A DNA stretch of 64,000 bases from Phytoactinopolyspora halotolerans. GTDB taxonomy: Bacteria; Actinomycetota; Actinomycetes; Jiangellales; Jiangellaceae. Both the position numbers and the translations under genes were made by a program. The stretch is taken from assembly GCF_010550675.1 (NCBI RefSeq), contig NZ_JAAGOA010000003.1, forward strand, positions 391,796 to 455,795, read 5' to 3'. The notes beneath the pieces are model-generated. The model searched no databases, was not told the DNA's origin, and saw only the letters and a list, made by a program, of their open reading frames with translations. Shown one piece after another: positions 37,729 through 47,165 of the stretch (position 1 is its first letter; every line of letters begins with the position of its first letter).

Positions 37729-37967
37729 TCGGTGTGGAGGTCATAGCAGCCCTGGGCATGTTCCGCGATGGGCGTACCGACGACGGGGGCGGCTTTCCGA
37801 TCAGTGCCGGCTCGGCCGGTTTCTGGATCGTGATCGCGCTGGCCCTGGCGCTGGTCGTGCTGTATCGGAGTATGCGCAAGCAGCTGCGCAGGGTGGACTT
37901 CGACGAGTCGGCCAGCACGGACGAGGAACGGGTCCGCAGCCACGAGGAGCGTCCGGACCAAGGTTGA
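37725..37967 (+). CDS. Small membrane protein downstream of mca (Rv1083 position)
   Basis: An 80-residue protein with one helix (about 32-48, [19 protein letters not shown]) and a charged cytosolic tail ([10 protein letters not shown], then acidic). GTG 37725 overlaps the mca stop, indicating co-translation. A similar small membrane protein follows mca in mycobacteria. No function is known; coupling suggests a link to thiol-conjugate processing. Confidence 0.75.
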   Translation: MIGVEVIAALGMFRDGRTDDGGGFPISAGSAGFWIVIALALALVVLYRSMRKQLRRVDFDESASTDEERVRSHEERPDQG

Positions 37968-38071
37968 CGCCACGTGGGCAGGTTCTGCCCAGAGCCGGCA
38001 CCCGGGATCGGGTGCGCTTCCGGCTCGCGTTGTCGCCGGTAGAGGTCACTCGTGCTGTCGTTGAGGATACG

Positions 38072-38077
38072 TAGGAT
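38072..38077 (+). promoter_or_regulatory. -10 box of an apparently leaderless AraC-type promoter
   Basis: TAGGAT ends six bases before ATG 38084. No ribosome-binding site is present between them. Confidence 0.4.
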
Positions 38078-38083
38078 GCCCGC

Positions 38084-38512
38084 ATGGGCACACGTCCCGC
38101 CGCCCCAGATTTCCAGTCGTTGAGCGCCGTGCGCCGGGCGCACGATCTGATCGATCGCTGTTACGCCGAACCTCTCGATCTGGACCGGATCGCCGGTGCA
38201 GCCGGGTACTCCCGCTACCACTTCATCCGGGCGTTCCGTGCTGCCTACGGGGAGACCCCGGGCCGCTATCTGACCCGTCGGCGCGTGGAGCGGGCGCAGG
38301 ACCTGCTGCGGTCGGTGAACTTGACCGTCACCGAGGTCTGTCACCTGGTGGGATTCTCCAGTTTGGGATCATTCAGCACGCTGTTCACCGAGCTTGTCGG
38401 CATGTCACCGTCCGAGTTCCAGCGCCGGGCACGCGCATCCGGGCGGCCGCCGATTCCAGGCTGCTACGTGCTGATGTGGGGCGCGCCCACCGCGGCGCGG
38501 AGGCGGTCCTGA
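38084..38512 (+). CDS. Short AraC-family transcriptional regulator
   Basis: A 142-residue protein consisting almost only of the AraC DNA-binding domain. The first helix-turn-helix is LDRIAGAAGYSRYHFIRAFRAAYGETPGRYL and the second is TVTEVCHLVGFSSLGSFSTLFTELVGMSPSEF. No effector domain is present, as in the MarA/SoxS type and in one-domain regulators placed before VOC proteins. It precedes a VOC gene with which it would normally form a pair, but inverted-repeat element A lies between them. Confidence 0.88.
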   Translation: MGTRPAAPDFQSLSAVRRAHDLIDRCYAEPLDLDRIAGAAGYSRYHFIRAFRAAYGETPGRYLTRRRVERAQDLLRSVNLTVTEVCHLVGFSSLGSFSTLFTELVGMSPSEFQRRARASGRPPIPGCYVLMWGAPTAARRRS

Positions 38513-38525
38513 CGACGCACCATCA

Positions 38526-38662
38526 CTGCCTTTGCAATGCACACATATACGCAACACCACGTGCGCACCTAGACCGGCCATCACATGCACATGTATGCGG
38601 ACCATCAGTCGTGCGGCAAGCGAACGCCAAGTGCTGCGTGTATTTGTGCATTGCAAAGGCAG
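38526..38662. repeat. Inverted-repeat element A (32-nt arms, 73-nt loop)
   Basis: Left arm 38526-38557 begins CTGCCTTTGCAATGCACACA; right arm 38631-38662 is its reverse complement with three mismatches in 32. Weaker pairing continues out to 38521-38667. The same arm sequence recurs in element B at 43795-43928, while the loops are unrelated. The loop of A contains CACGTG and an ACATG-ca-CATGT mini-hairpin. The arms are about half G+C, below the local average. No open frame of note lies inside. It resembles a MITE-like or palindromic repeat family. Confidence 0.85.
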
Positions 38663-38801
38663 CAATGACGGAGAAGCCAAGGCAGCACGGTGCGCACTAG
38701 CGTCGTGCCGACGCACACGTTCCGGTGTGCGTCGGCTGACCGGCCGCCCCTGCGATGATCGGCGTCGCACGCAAAGCGGCCGCACGACCGAAAGGACGGA
38801 C

Positions 38802-39263
38802 ATGATCACAAAGTTGGGCGTTGCCAGCGTCTTTGTGAACGATTATGAGGAGGCCAAGGCGTTCTTCATCGACAAGCTCGGCTTCGAGTTACGACAGGAC
38901 GTCACGATGGAGAACGGGTTTCGCTGGCTCACCGTCGGCCCGCCTGCCAGCCCGGAGTTCCAGCTGTCCCTCACCGTCCCCGGGCCACCCATGCACGACG
39001 AGGAGACGGCGGCCAGCATCAAGGCGCTGATGGCCAAGGGAGCTTTGAGCGCGGGAGCGTGGAACACCGACGACTGCCGCAAGACATTCGCGGAGTACTC
39101 CGCCCGTGGTGTGGAGTTCCTGCAGGAGCCGGCGGTCCGTCCGTACGGGGTGGAGGCGGTGTTCCGGGATGATTCGGGGAACTGGTACAGCCTCAACGAG
39201 CTCAACGAGCAGGCTCTCGACCAGGACGCGATGGCTGAGGTGTTCGGCTCGCAGAGTCCCTGA
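38802..39263 (+). CDS. VOC-family (glyoxalase/bleomycin-resistance fold) protein
   Basis: A 153-residue protein with two beta-alpha-beta-beta-beta units (ITKLGVASVFVNDYEEAKAFFIDKLGFELRQD and RGVEFLQEPAVRPYGVEAVFRDDSGNWYSLNEL). The YGVEAVFRDDSGN phrase is common in VOC dioxygenase/glyoxalase-like proteins of unknown substrate. AAAGGA eight bases before ATG 38802 sets the start. It was probably once directly downstream of the AraC regulator. Confidence 0.85.
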   Translation: MITKLGVASVFVNDYEEAKAFFIDKLGFELRQDVTMENGFRWLTVGPPASPEFQLSLTVPGPPMHDEETAASIKALMAKGALSAGAWNTDDCRKTFAEYSARGVEFLQEPAVRPYGVEAVFRDDSGNWYSLNELNEQALDQDAMAEVFGSQSP

Positions 39264-39284
39264 TCAGGCAGACCGCCGTCGCTC

Positions 39285-40241
39285 TCAGGCCGAGCGTACG
39301 CAGCGGAAGCCGATGTTCCCGGCAGAGCTGTCCGGCGTGTTGGAGCTGCGGGCGTCCACCCGGTAGCGGTAGCAGTAGCTCGCGTGGCACATATGTGAGC
39401 CGCCGCGCATCGACTTGCGTCCGGTGCGCGGCGGACCGCCCGGGTCCACCCGCGGTCCGGTAAGGTGCCAGGCCGGATCGAACCAGTCCGAGCACCATTC
39501 CCACACATTCCCAGTCATGTTGTAGAGGCCGAATCCGTTGGGCTGGTAAGCATCGACCGGGGCGGTCCCGACGTAACCGTCGGCGCCGGTGTCTTTGGCG
39601 GGAAAGGTGCCTTGCCAGACGTTCATCCGATGCTCACCGCCGGGCTCGCGTTCGTTCCCCCACGGATAGCGGTTCTGCACAAGGCCGCCGCGAGCGGCGT
39701 ACTCCCATTCCGCCTCGGTGGGCAGCCGCTTGCCGGCCCACTTCGCGTACGCACGGGCGTCGCGCCAGGTCATATGGACGACGGGATGCTCCATCCGATC
39801 CTCGATGGAGGAATGCGGCCCTTCCGGGTGCCTCCAGTCGGCGCCACCAACCTCTCGCCACCACGGCGCCTCAGCGACGCCCCGGGTGGCGGGGAAGTCG
39901 TCCGGGAGATAACCGCCGAACACGAACGACGTGCCGAGACGTTCGGCCACGGTGATCCACCCGGTGGCCTCGGTGAATGCGGCGAAATCGGCGTTGCTGA
40001 CCGTCGTCGTGTCGACCCAGAACGGGCTGAGCGTCACCTCGCGCGCTGGGCCCTCGCCGTCGGCCGGGTACCCGTCCTGCTCATCGGTCCCCATGATGAA
40101 CGTGCCTCCCGGCAGTTCCACCATGCCGGCGGTGTCGGTCTGGCCGGGCGAGGGGCCGGACGGCGTGGGCGGTGCGAGATCCATCGCGACGGTGTCGCCG
40201 GCGGGTCGAGCGGCCGCGCAGCACGCAGGTTGATCGGTCAC
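39285..40241 (-). CDS. Formylglycine-generating enzyme (SUMF1/FGE type)
   Basis: About 318 residues, collinear with Streptomyces coelicolor FGE as I recall it. It installs C-alpha-formylglycine in sulfatases and related enzymes. Key parts are GGTFIMG, GKRLPTEAEWEYAARGG, NMTGNVWEWCSDW and the copper-binding active-site pair in GGSHMCHASYCYRYR, followed by ARSSNTPDSS. Both active-site cysteines are present. GGGAGG eight bases before GTG 40241 favours that start; an upstream ATG lies at 40262. No sulfatase is encoded in the window, so its targets are elsewhere. Confidence 0.9.
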   Translation of the reverse strand: MTDQPACCAAARPAGDTVAMDLAPPTPSGPSPGQTDTAGMVELPGGTFIMGTDEQDGYPADGEGPAREVTLSPFWVDTTTVSNADFAAFTEATGWITVAERLGTSFVFGGYLPDDFPATRGVAEAPWWREVGGADWRHPEGPHSSIEDRMEHPVVHMTWRDARAYAKWAGKRLPTEAEWEYAARGGLVQNRYPWGNEREPGGEHRMNVWQGTFPAKDTGADGYVGTAPVDAYQPNGFGLYNMTGNVWEWCSDWFDPAWHLTGPRVDPGGPPRTGRKSMRGGSHMCHASYCYRYRVDARSSNTPDSSAGNIGFRCVRSA

Positions 40242-40334
40242 GACATGTACCTCCCGCTCCATGACTCTACCCGCCGTCGTCCGGTCCACTGTTGACAGGC
40301 CATGATCACCGGACTAGGAAAAGTCATCACTCTG

Positions 40335-40362
40335 TGAGATGCCTGCCTCAGATGGCATCTCA
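40335..40362 (+). promoter_or_regulatory. Candidate operator: 9-bp inverted repeat upstream of the ScyD/ScyE-like gene
   Basis: TGAGATGCC (40335-40343) and GGCATCTCA (40354-40362) are perfect reverse complements with a 10-nt spacer, 26 bases before ATG 40389. This could be a repressor site or an RNA hairpin in the leader. Confidence 0.45.
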
Positions 40363-40388
40363 ACTGACCGAACCAGGGGGGAACGGTC

Positions 40389-41492
40389 ATGGGTTGGATT
40401 CACGCACGCACTCGCGCGCCGGGAGTTGCGGTGGCACTGGCTTCCGCGGTGGTACTGGTAGCCGGGGGCACCCAGGCAGCTGCCGACGACGGCCTGGTCA
40501 CCGTCGTCGACGGCCTTGACGGCCCGCGTGGGGTGGCGACAGGACCTGCGGGAAGGGTGGTGTTCGCTGAGGCCGACGGCAGCATCAGCGAACTGACGAC
40601 GAAGGGACGTCACGCCGGAAGTGTCGCGGACCTCGGCGCCGTCCCAGCGACGTTCATCGCACCGGCCGTGGCGATGCACGGGCGCGGCAACACGTTCGCG
40701 CTGACGGCGGCCGGTGCGCCGGGCAGCGGTGCCGCCACTCTCTACAAGTCGAATCCCGGCCAGGGGGTCCGCGCGGTGGCTGACATAGCGGCCTACCAAG
40801 AGATCGATCCGGACCCGTACGACGTGGAAGATCATCCTGAGGAATCGAACCCGTTCGGTGTAGCTGCGCTTCCGGACGGCAGCGCTCTGGTCGCGGACGC
40901 CGCCGGTAACGATCTGCTGCGCGTCTTCCCCGATGGGGAGATCGTGACCGTGGCCCGGAACAAGCCGCGCGTGGTCGAGACGCCGGAAGGGCTGCCGGAC
41001 GAGTTCGAGGGCGAACCCCTGCCGCCGGCGGGAACGCCCATCCCGTCCGAGGGCGTCGCCACGTCGGTCACCGTGGGGCCGGACGGGTATTACTACGTGG
41101 GCGAGCTGCGCGGCTTCCCGGGGACGCCGGGCACGTCACAGATCTGGCGGATCGCACCGGACTCGGTCGACGCCGTGTGCGACCCCGACGCACCGGATAC
41201 CGGCGCGTGCCAACGCCACGCCGACGGGTTCACCTCGATCGTCGACCTCGACTTCGGGCCGGACGGCAGCCTCTATGTCGTCGAGCTCGTGGCGGAGGGT
41301 TGGTTCCCATGGGAACTCGGTCTGGTGCCGCCCATAGGTGCGCTGCATCGCGTGTCGCCCGACGGCGGGACGACGGTGGAACTGGCGGCTGGCGAGCTGA
41401 TCCTGCCCGGTGGCGTCGCTGTGGACCACAAGGGCACGGTGTACGTCACAGGCCCGGTCTTCGGCCCGGGAGAGCTGGCTCGCGTCCAGTGA
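40389..41492 (+). CDS. Secreted ScyD/ScyE-family beta-propeller-like protein
   Basis: A 367-residue protein with a signal peptide (about 1-32, cleaved near TQAAADD). NHL-like repeats follow (GLDGPRGVATGPAGRVVFAEADG, NPFGVAALPDGSALVADAAGNDLLRV, SIVDLDFGPDGSLYVVELV, LPGGVAVDHKGTVYVTG). The ScyD/ScyE family was named for cyanobacterial scytonemin clusters, but actinobacterial members are common and of unknown function. An upstream GGGGG run is near the ATG. A hairpin terminator follows at 41588. Confidence 0.82.
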   Translation: MGWIHARTRAPGVAVALASAVVLVAGGTQAAADDGLVTVVDGLDGPRGVATGPAGRVVFAEADGSISELTTKGRHAGSVADLGAVPATFIAPAVAMHGRGNTFALTAAGAPGSGAATLYKSNPGQGVRAVADIAAYQEIDPDPYDVEDHPEESNPFGVAALPDGSALVADAAGNDLLRVFPDGEIVTVARNKPRVVETPEGLPDEFEGEPLPPAGTPIPSEGVATSVTVGPDGYYYVGELRGFPGTPGTSQIWRIAPDSVDAVCDPDAPDTGACQRHADGFTSIVDLDFGPDGSLYVVELVAEGWFPWELGLVPPIGALHRVSPDGGTTVELAAGELILPGGVAVDHKGTVYVTGPVFGPGELARVQ

Positions 41493-41587
41493 GCCAGCGA
41501 ACTCGCCTCCGTGGCCCGGTGCTCCGGTGGCCCGGTGGATCGGCATGAGCCGGCCTGATCCAGCCTGATCCGGCCCATCGCGCCCGA

Positions 41588-41616
41588 TGATCGCGGGGCC
41601 ATGCGCTCCGCGATCA
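41588..41616 (+). terminator. Hairpin after the ScyD/ScyE-like gene
   Basis: TGATCGCGGGGC (41588-41599) and GCTCCGCGATCA (41605-41616) form a 12-bp stem with one G-U pair and a 5-nt loop. The TGATC at the stem base recurs in other hairpins of this window. Confidence 0.6.
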
Positions 41617-41701
41617 CCGAGCTTCTTCGAAACCGCCGACGAAGGGTAGCGTGGGCTGGTATGGGTAGTGCATGCCCTTGGGAATGCGACGAAGGATCTG
41701 G

Positions 41702-43741
41702 GTGAACCGTCTCAGCGCAGCCTCGAGCCCATACCTCCTGCAGCATCGGGAGAATCCGGTGGACTGGTGGGAGTGGGGTGACGACGCGTTCGATGAGGCG
41801 GCACGGCGTGATGTGCCGGTGCTGTTGAGCGTCGGCTACGCGGCGTGTCACTGGTGCCACGTCATGGCGCACGAGTCCTTCGAGGACGAGGCGATCGCGG
41901 CGTACATGAACGAGCACTTCGTGTCGGTCAAGGTCGATCGCGAAGAGCGGCCGGATGTGGACGCCGTGTACATGGAGGCGGTGCAGGCGCTGACCGGTCA
42001 GGGCGGTTGGCCGATGACGGTGTTCCTCACCCCGGACGGGAAGCCGTTCTACGCCGGCACCTATTACCCGCCCGAACCGCGACACGGCATGCCGTCGTTC
42101 CCACAGGTGTTGGCCGCCGTCAACGATGCGTGGCGGGACCGCCGGGACGCTGTCAACGACGCCTCCCGTCAGATCGCCGAGCGGCTCGACGGGCCGCGGG
42201 CGAGCGCCAACACGTCCGCGCCGACGGCCGAGCGGATGGACCTGGCGGTGCAGCGGCTGGCCTCGACGTTCGACGCCGAGCACGGTGGTTTCGGCGGTGC
42301 TCCCAAGTTCCCGCCGTCGATGGTGCTGGAGTTCCTGTTGCGGCATCACGCTCGCACCGGCGATGAACGGTCGCTGGCCATGGTGGAGCGGACGTGCGAG
42401 CAGATGGCTCGGGGCGGCATCTACGACCAGCTCGGTGGCGGTTTCGCCCGGTACAGCGTGGATCAGTCCTGGACTGTGCCGCATTTCGAGAAGATGCTCT
42501 ACGACAATGCGCAGCTGCTACGCGTCTATGTGCACCTGTGGAGGGTCACGGGTTCACCTCTGGCGCAACGGGTGGTACGCGAGACGGTGGAGTTTCTGTT
42601 ACGTGACCTGCGCACCCCCGAGGGCGCGTTCGCCAGCGCGATCGACGCCGATGCCCCGGACGAGCAGACAGGTGAGCCCGCGGAGGGCGCCTCGTACGTG
42701 TGGACGCCCGGGCAACTGCGCCAGGTCCTGGACCCGGAGGATGCCGAATGGGCGATTCGGCTCTTCGGCGTCACCGAGTCCGGCACCTTTGAGCACGGCA
42801 CGTCGACGTTGCGGCTGCCGGATGATCCCGGTGACTGGACACGCTACGCGGAGGTCCGGGAGGCGCTGCTCGCCGCGCGTGAGAGGCGTCCGCAGCCGTC
42901 GTGTGACGACAAGGTCGTCGCCGCCTGGAACGGGCTCGCCATCGCCGCGCTGGCGGAGGCCGGCGCGGTCTTCGACGAACCGACCTGGGTGGATGCCGCC
43001 ACCCGGTGTGCCGATCTGCTCGTGCAGTTGCACCTCGATGAGCAAGGCCGCCTGCGCCGCGTCTCCCGTGGCGGCGAGGCCGGCGTGCCCAGCGGTGTGC
43101 TGGAGGACTACGGCGACGTCGCCGAGGGTTTCCTGACGCTGTTGAAGGTCGCCGGGGAGCCGGCGTGGTTGTCGTTCTCCGAGCAGCTGCTCGAGGTCAT
43201 ACTGAACCGGTTCCCCGCGGACGGTGGCGGGTTCTACGACACCGCCGACGACGCGACCGACGCCCGGCTGGCCGGGGTTCGCCGTCCGCAGGACCCGACC
43301 GACAACGCTGCTCCGTCCGGGTGGTCCGCCGCTACGGGCGCGCTGTTGACCTATTCCGCCTACACGGGGTCGACGCGTCATCGAGAGGCGGCCGAGGCCG
43401 CGCTGGGTATCTACGACGCGCTGGCCGCTCAAGCGCCGCGGTTCGGTGGCTGGGGCATGGCCGTGACCGAAGCGCTGCTTGCGGGTCCGGTGGAGGTAGC
43501 CGTCGTCGGACGTGCGGGCGACGCGCGTACGGGCGAGCTGCATCGTGCGGCGCTGCGGCACCCGTCGCCCGGTGCGGCGGTCGTCGTCGGCGATCCGTCG
43601 GATCCGAGCGCCGAGTCGGTGCCGTTGCTGCGAGACCGGCCGCTTGTCGACGACGCGCCGTCGGCCTACGTCTGCCGACACTTCGTCTGCGACCGACCGA
43701 CCAGCGATCCCACCGAACTCGCCGCACAGATGTCGCGGTAG
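41702..43741 (+). CDS. Thioredoxin-domain protein of the DUF255/YyaL (SPATA20) family
   Basis: A 679-residue cytosolic protein. A thioredoxin-like domain covers about 1-165 ([57 protein letters not shown]). A six-hairpin glycosidase-like alpha/alpha barrel follows from about 190 ([33 protein letters not shown]). The biological role is not settled. AAGGAT before GTG 41702 and the family N terminus ([14 protein letters not shown]) set the start. It corresponds to Rv1084, two genes after mca in mycobacteria; here four accessory genes and element A intervene. Confidence 0.9.
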   Translation: MNRLSAASSPYLLQHRENPVDWWEWGDDAFDEAARRDVPVLLSVGYAACHWCHVMAHESFEDEAIAAYMNEHFVSVKVDREERPDVDAVYMEAVQALTGQGGWPMTVFLTPDGKPFYAGTYYPPEPRHGMPSFPQVLAAVNDAWRDRRDAVNDASRQIAERLDGPRASANTSAPTAERMDLAVQRLASTFDAEHGGFGGAPKFPPSMVLEFLLRHHARTGDERSLAMVERTCEQMARGGIYDQLGGGFARYSVDQSWTVPHFEKMLYDNAQLLRVYVHLWRVTGSPLAQRVVRETVEFLLRDLRTPEGAFASAIDADAPDEQTGEPAEGASYVWTPGQLRQVLDPEDAEWAIRLFGVTESGTFEHGTSTLRLPDDPGDWTRYAEVREALLAARERRPQPSCDDKVVAAWNGLAIAALAEAGAVFDEPTWVDAATRCADLLVQLHLDEQGRLRRVSRGGEAGVPSGVLEDYGDVAEGFLTLLKVAGEPAWLSFSEQLLEVILNRFPADGGGFYDTADDATDARLAGVRRPQDPTDNAAPSGWSAATGALLTYSAYTGSTRHREAAEAALGIYDALAAQAPRFGGWGMAVTEALLAGPVEVAVVGRAGDARTGELHRAALRHPSPGAAVVVGDPSDPSAESVPLLRDRPLVDDAPSAYVCRHFVCDRPTSDPTELAAQMSR

Positions 43742-43794
43742 AACCGCGGACGCTGAACTGGCGGCGCGCAGGGGGAGGGTCCTGGGCGCCGGCC

Positions 43795-43928
43795 CGCCTT
43801 TGCAATGCACACACATACGCAACACGCGTCTACGCGTCACGCGTCGGCATGTGTGCTCAGCAGGGCACGTCTACCCGGGGTGCAATGCGCAATCGCCCCG
43901 ATGCGTATATGTGTGCATTGCAAAGGCG
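43795..43928. repeat. Inverted-repeat element B (27-nt arms, 80-nt loop)
   Basis: Left arm 43795-43821 (CGCCTTTGCAATGCACACAC, then ATACGCA) and right arm 43902-43928 are reverse complements with a single mismatch. The arms match those of element A. The loop differs entirely. It carries ACGCGT three times (43824, 43832, 43839) and an inner CGGGG/CCCCG hairpin (43877-43900) containing GCAATGCGCAAT. It lies between the YyaL-type gene and fumC, where gene order changes relative to M. tuberculosis. Confidence 0.85.
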
Positions 43929-44020
43929 CGTGGAAGGGCCGCCGTGCCGGGCCGCGGACGCGACGTGCGTGCTGGAGCCCCGGGGTGGTGGGGCGGAGTC
44001 GGCGCGGGATGATGGGATCC

Positions 44021-45424
44021 ATGAGCGACGACGCCACGAACACCGAGTACCGCATCGAACACGACACGATGGGTGAGGTCCGGGTGCCCGCCTGGGCGAA
44101 ATACCGCGCGCAGACACAGCGGGCCGTCGAGAACTTCCCCGTCTCCGGCATGCGTATCGAGAACTCGCTGATCCATGCTCTGGCTTCCATCAAGGGCATC
44201 GCGGCCAGCGTCAACGCCGAGCTGGGCGTCCTGGACGGGGAGATCGCCAAGGCGATCCACGACGCGGCGGCCGACGTCGCCCAGGGAACGTACAACGACC
44301 ACTTCCCGATCGACGTCTTCCAAACCGGGTCCGGGACGTCGAGCAACATGAACACGAACGAGGTCATCGCGACCCTCGCCACGGAGCGACTGGGGTCGCC
44401 GGTCCACCCGAACGATCACGTCAACGCTTCGCAGTCCAGCAACGACGTGTTCCCGTCCGCGATTCACGTCGCCGCTACGCGCGCCGTCGTCCGGGATCTG
44501 GTCCCGGCACTGCAGCACCTGCAGGACGCGCTGTCCGCCAAAGCGGACGAATTCGCATCCGTGGTGAAGAGCGGCCGCACGCACCTGATGGACGCCACGC
44601 CGGTGACGCTCGGCCAGGAATTCGGCGGCTACGCCGCGCAGATCAGCTACGGCATCGAACGGCTGGAGTCCGCGTTGCCCCGGGTGGCGGAGCTGCCGCT
44701 GGGCGGCACCGCCGTCGGTACGGGCATCAACACGCCGCCCGGGTTCGCGGAGAAGGTCATCGGCCGGCTGGCATCCGACTCCGGACTGCCGTTCACCGAG
44801 GCCCGCAATCACTTCGAGGCGCAGGGTGCGAGGGACGGGCTGGTGGAGCTCTCCGGACAGCTGCGCACCATAGCGGTGTCGTTGACGAAGATCTCCAACG
44901 ACGTGCGCTGGATGGGGTCCGGACCGCGCACGGGTCTCTCCGAGCTGGCGCTGCCGGATCTGCAGCCGGGGTCGTCGATCATGCCCGGCAAGGTCAACCC
45001 GGTCATCCCGGAGGCGCTGTGCATGGTCTCGGCCCAGGTGGTCGGCAACGACGCCGCGGTGGCGTTCGCCGGCGCCTCCGGCACCTTCGAGCTCAACGTG
45101 ATGCTGCCGGTGATCGCCCGCAACGTGCTGGAGTCGATCCGGCTGCTGGCCAACATCAGCCGGCTGTTCGCGGACCGCTGCGTGAGCGGTCTGGCCGCCA
45201 ACGAGGAGCGGTGCCGCGAGTACGCCGAGTCGTCGCCGTCGGTCGTCACGCCGCTCAACCGCTACATCGGGTACGAAGAGGCGGCCAAGGTCGCCAAGCA
45301 ATCCCTTGCGGAGCGGAAGACGATCCGGCAGGTCGTGCTGGAGCGTGGATACATCGAGCAGGGCAAGCTCACCGAGACGCAGCTCGACGAGGCGCTCGAC
45401 GTGCTGCGCATGACGCATCCCTGA
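44021..45424 (+). CDS. fumC: Class II fumarate hydratase
   Basis: Interconverts fumarate and malate in the TCA cycle. 467 residues with the three superfamily regions: [14 protein letters not shown] (about 100), [11 protein letters not shown] (about 185) and the catalytic loop [11 protein letters not shown] (about 318). Thermolabile iron-sulfur class I enzyme is not needed. ATG 44021 gives the conserved N terminus ([26 protein letters not shown]). No strong ribosome-binding site was found. It ends at a 22-bp terminator facing phoH2. Confidence 0.95.
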   Translation: MSDDATNTEYRIEHDTMGEVRVPAWAKYRAQTQRAVENFPVSGMRIENSLIHALASIKGIAASVNAELGVLDGEIAKAIHDAAADVAQGTYNDHFPIDVFQTGSGTSSNMNTNEVIATLATERLGSPVHPNDHVNASQSSNDVFPSAIHVAATRAVVRDLVPALQHLQDALSAKADEFASVVKSGRTHLMDATPVTLGQEFGGYAAQISYGIERLESALPRVAELPLGGTAVGTGINTPPGFAEKVIGRLASDSGLPFTEARNHFEAQGARDGLVELSGQLRTIAVSLTKISNDVRWMGSGPRTGLSELALPDLQPGSSIMPGKVNPVIPEALCMVSAQVVGNDAAVAFAGASGTFELNVMLPVIARNVLESIRLLANISRLFADRCVSGLAANEERCREYAESSPSVVTPLNRYIGYEEAAKVAKQSLAERKTIRQVVLERGYIEQGKLTETQLDEALDVLRMTHP

Positions 45425-45430
45425 TGTGGA

Positions 45431-45476
45431 AAGGGCAGACATTGTGGTCGCAGGTGCGACCACAATGTCTGCCCTT
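45431..45476. terminator. Bidirectional terminator between fumC and phoH2 (22-bp perfect stem)
   Basis: The arms 45431-45452 (AAGGGCAGACATTGTGGTCG, then CA) and 45455-45476 are exact reverse complements separated by only GG. The convergent genes end at 45424 and 45491. Run-off A and T tracts on both sides are short. Confidence 0.85.
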
Positions 45477-45490
45477 CAGCCGTGAGACGG

Positions 45491-46831
45491 CTATGGCGTC
45501 GAACTTTCCAGCATCTCGGTGACCAGGGCCGCGATCGGCGAACGCTCGGACCGGGTCAGGGTGATGTGAGCGAACAGCGGGTGCCCCTTCAGCTTCTCGA
45601 CCACGGCGACGATGCCGTCGTGGCGCCCGACGCGCAGGTTGTCCCGCTGCCCGACGTCGTGCGTCAGTACCACGCGGGAATTGCTGCCCACCCGGGACAA
45701 CACGGTCAATAGGACGTTCCGCTCCAGCGACTGTGCCTCGTCGACGATGACGAACGCGTCGTGGAGCGAGCGTCCCCGGATGTGAGTCAGCGGCAACACC
45801 TCGAACATGTCCCGCTCGATCACCTCGTCGACGACGTCCTGCGTGGTCAGCGCGCCAAGGGTGTCATAGACCGCCTGTGCCCACGGGTTCATCTTCTCGG
45901 ATTCGCTGCCGGGCAGGTAGCCGAGGTCCTGCCCGCCCACCGCGTAGAGCGGCCGGAAGACCAGCACCTTCTTGTGCAGTCTGCGTTCCAGTACCGCCTC
46001 CAGGCCGGCGCACAGCGCCAGCGCGGACTTGCCGGTGCCGGCGCGCCCGCCCAGCGAGACGATGCCGACCTCCTCGTCGAGCAGGAGGTCGAGGGCGATT
46101 CGCTGTTCGGCGGAACGCCCGTGCAGGCCGAAGGCCTCGCGGTCACCTCGGACGAGCCGGACCGACTTGTCCGGGGCCACCCGACCGAGTGCGCTCCCGC
46201 GTTCGCTGTGCATCACCAGGCCGGTGTGGCACGGCAGCTCGCGGGCTTCTTCCAGGTCGGCGGTGTTGTTCTGGAAGAGGGAGTCCAGCGCCGAGCCGGC
46301 TACCTCGAGCTCCGCCATGCCGGTCCAACCCGACTCGACGACCGCCTCGGCGCGGTACTCCTCGGCACGTATGCCGACCGACGACGCCTTGACCCGCATC
46401 GGTAGGTCCTTGGAGACCAGGACCACATCACTACCTTCCGCGGCCAGGTTGAGCGCCACGGCAAGGATGCGCGAATCGTTGTCACCGAGCCGGAACCCGA
46501 CCGGCAGCACCTCCGGATCCGTGTGGTTCAGCTCGACCCGTACCGAGCCACCGTCGTCGCCGACGGGTAACGGCTGGTCGAGGCGGCCATGTTCGAGCCG
46601 GAGCTCATCCAGAAGGCGTAAGGCGCTGCGAGCGAAGTAACCGAGTTCGGGGTGGTGCCGTTTGGCCTCCAGTTCGGTGATGACGACGATCGGCATCACG
46701 ACGTCGTGCTCGGCGAAGCGCAAGATCGCGTACGGATCCGCGAGCAAGACGCTGGTGTCGAGGACGTAGGTGATGCGATCGGCCGGCGGCGGGCTGGGGT
46801 GAAGACCGGTCTGAGTCTTGGAAGCGGCCAC
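45491..46831 (-). CDS. phoH2: PhoH2: PIN-domain RNase fused to PhoH-type ATPase
   Basis: A 446-residue fusion. The N-terminal PIN domain covers about 18-150 ([12 protein letters not shown]; acidic positions in [10 protein letters not shown] and [12 protein letters not shown]). The C-terminal PhoH ATPase starts near 235, with Walker A GRAGTGKS (about 256) and Walker [12 protein letters not shown]. Mycobacterial PhoH2 is an ATP-dependent RNA unwinding RNase. GTG 46831 follows GGGAG. A structured leader of 334 bases precedes it, with hairpins close to the ribosome-binding site. Confidence 0.92.
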   Translation of the reverse strand: MAASKTQTGLHPSPPPADRITYVLDTSVLLADPYAILRFAEHDVVMPIVVITELEAKRHHPELGYFARSALRLLDELRLEHGRLDQPLPVGDDGGSVRVELNHTDPEVLPVGFRLGDNDSRILAVALNLAAEGSDVVLVSKDLPMRVKASSVGIRAEEYRAEAVVESGWTGMAELEVAGSALDSLFQNNTADLEEARELPCHTGLVMHSERGSALGRVAPDKSVRLVRGDREAFGLHGRSAEQRIALDLLLDEEVGIVSLGGRAGTGKSALALCAGLEAVLERRLHKKVLVFRPLYAVGGQDLGYLPGSESEKMNPWAQAVYDTLGALTTQDVVDEVIERDMFEVLPLTHIRGRSLHDAFVIVDEAQSLERNVLLTVLSRVGSNSRVVLTHDVGQRDNLRVGRHDGIVAVVEKLKGHPLFAHITLTRSERSPIAALVTEMLESSTP

Positions 46832-47072
46832 GTCCGTCTCCCTCGGCCTGAGTGCACCCTGACGACTCAGGCTTTCCTAGTCGCGTGAAGGACCGGGACC
46901 GGGCCCACAGGGCCGGGTGCCGGCCCTCCCTTCGCGCCGTGGTCGCAGCACGTTGGACGGGCCTCCCGAACGGCTGGCTTCCCCAACCAACCGTTGAGAA
47001 CCAGCGTACATGTCACCCCCATGCGCGCACCCGGACACGCCCAAACCCCTGGTTAACGTTGCGTTGCAATCA
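46832..47072 (-). promoter_or_regulatory. Structured leader of phoH2 with alternative hairpins
   Basis: No gene is seen here. On the minus strand, GCCTGAGT (46872-46865) pairs perfectly with ACTCAGGC (46853-46846), ending about 15 bases before the phoH2 start and just before GGGAG. Further upstream GGGCCGG/CCGGCCC (46910-46926) forms a tight hairpin that competes with a neighbouring GGGCCC run (46901-46906). This could control translation of phoH2; it matches no riboswitch I know. Confidence 0.4.
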
Positions 47073-47129
47073 CCCATGATCATGAACACTTACCGTGCTA
47101 TGTGAACGGGAAGTGTTCATGATCATGGG
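47073..47129. terminator. Perfect 19-bp inverted repeat after uppS
   Basis: CCCATGATCATGAACACTT (47073-47091) and AAGTGTTCATGATCATGGG (47111-47129) are exact reverse complements with a 19-nt loop. It lies 36 bases past the uppS stop on the minus strand. ATGATCAT at the stem base recalls the hairpin at 12387. Confidence 0.8.
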
Positions 47130-47165
47130 GGCGGGGCGAGGGCGAGGTGACGGCGGGCGGAGCGC

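Noticed and set aside
38526..43928. Elements A and B as integron attC sites or a composite transposon
   Set aside because: No GTTRRRY core sites, no integrase or transposase between or near them, and no clear target-site duplication.
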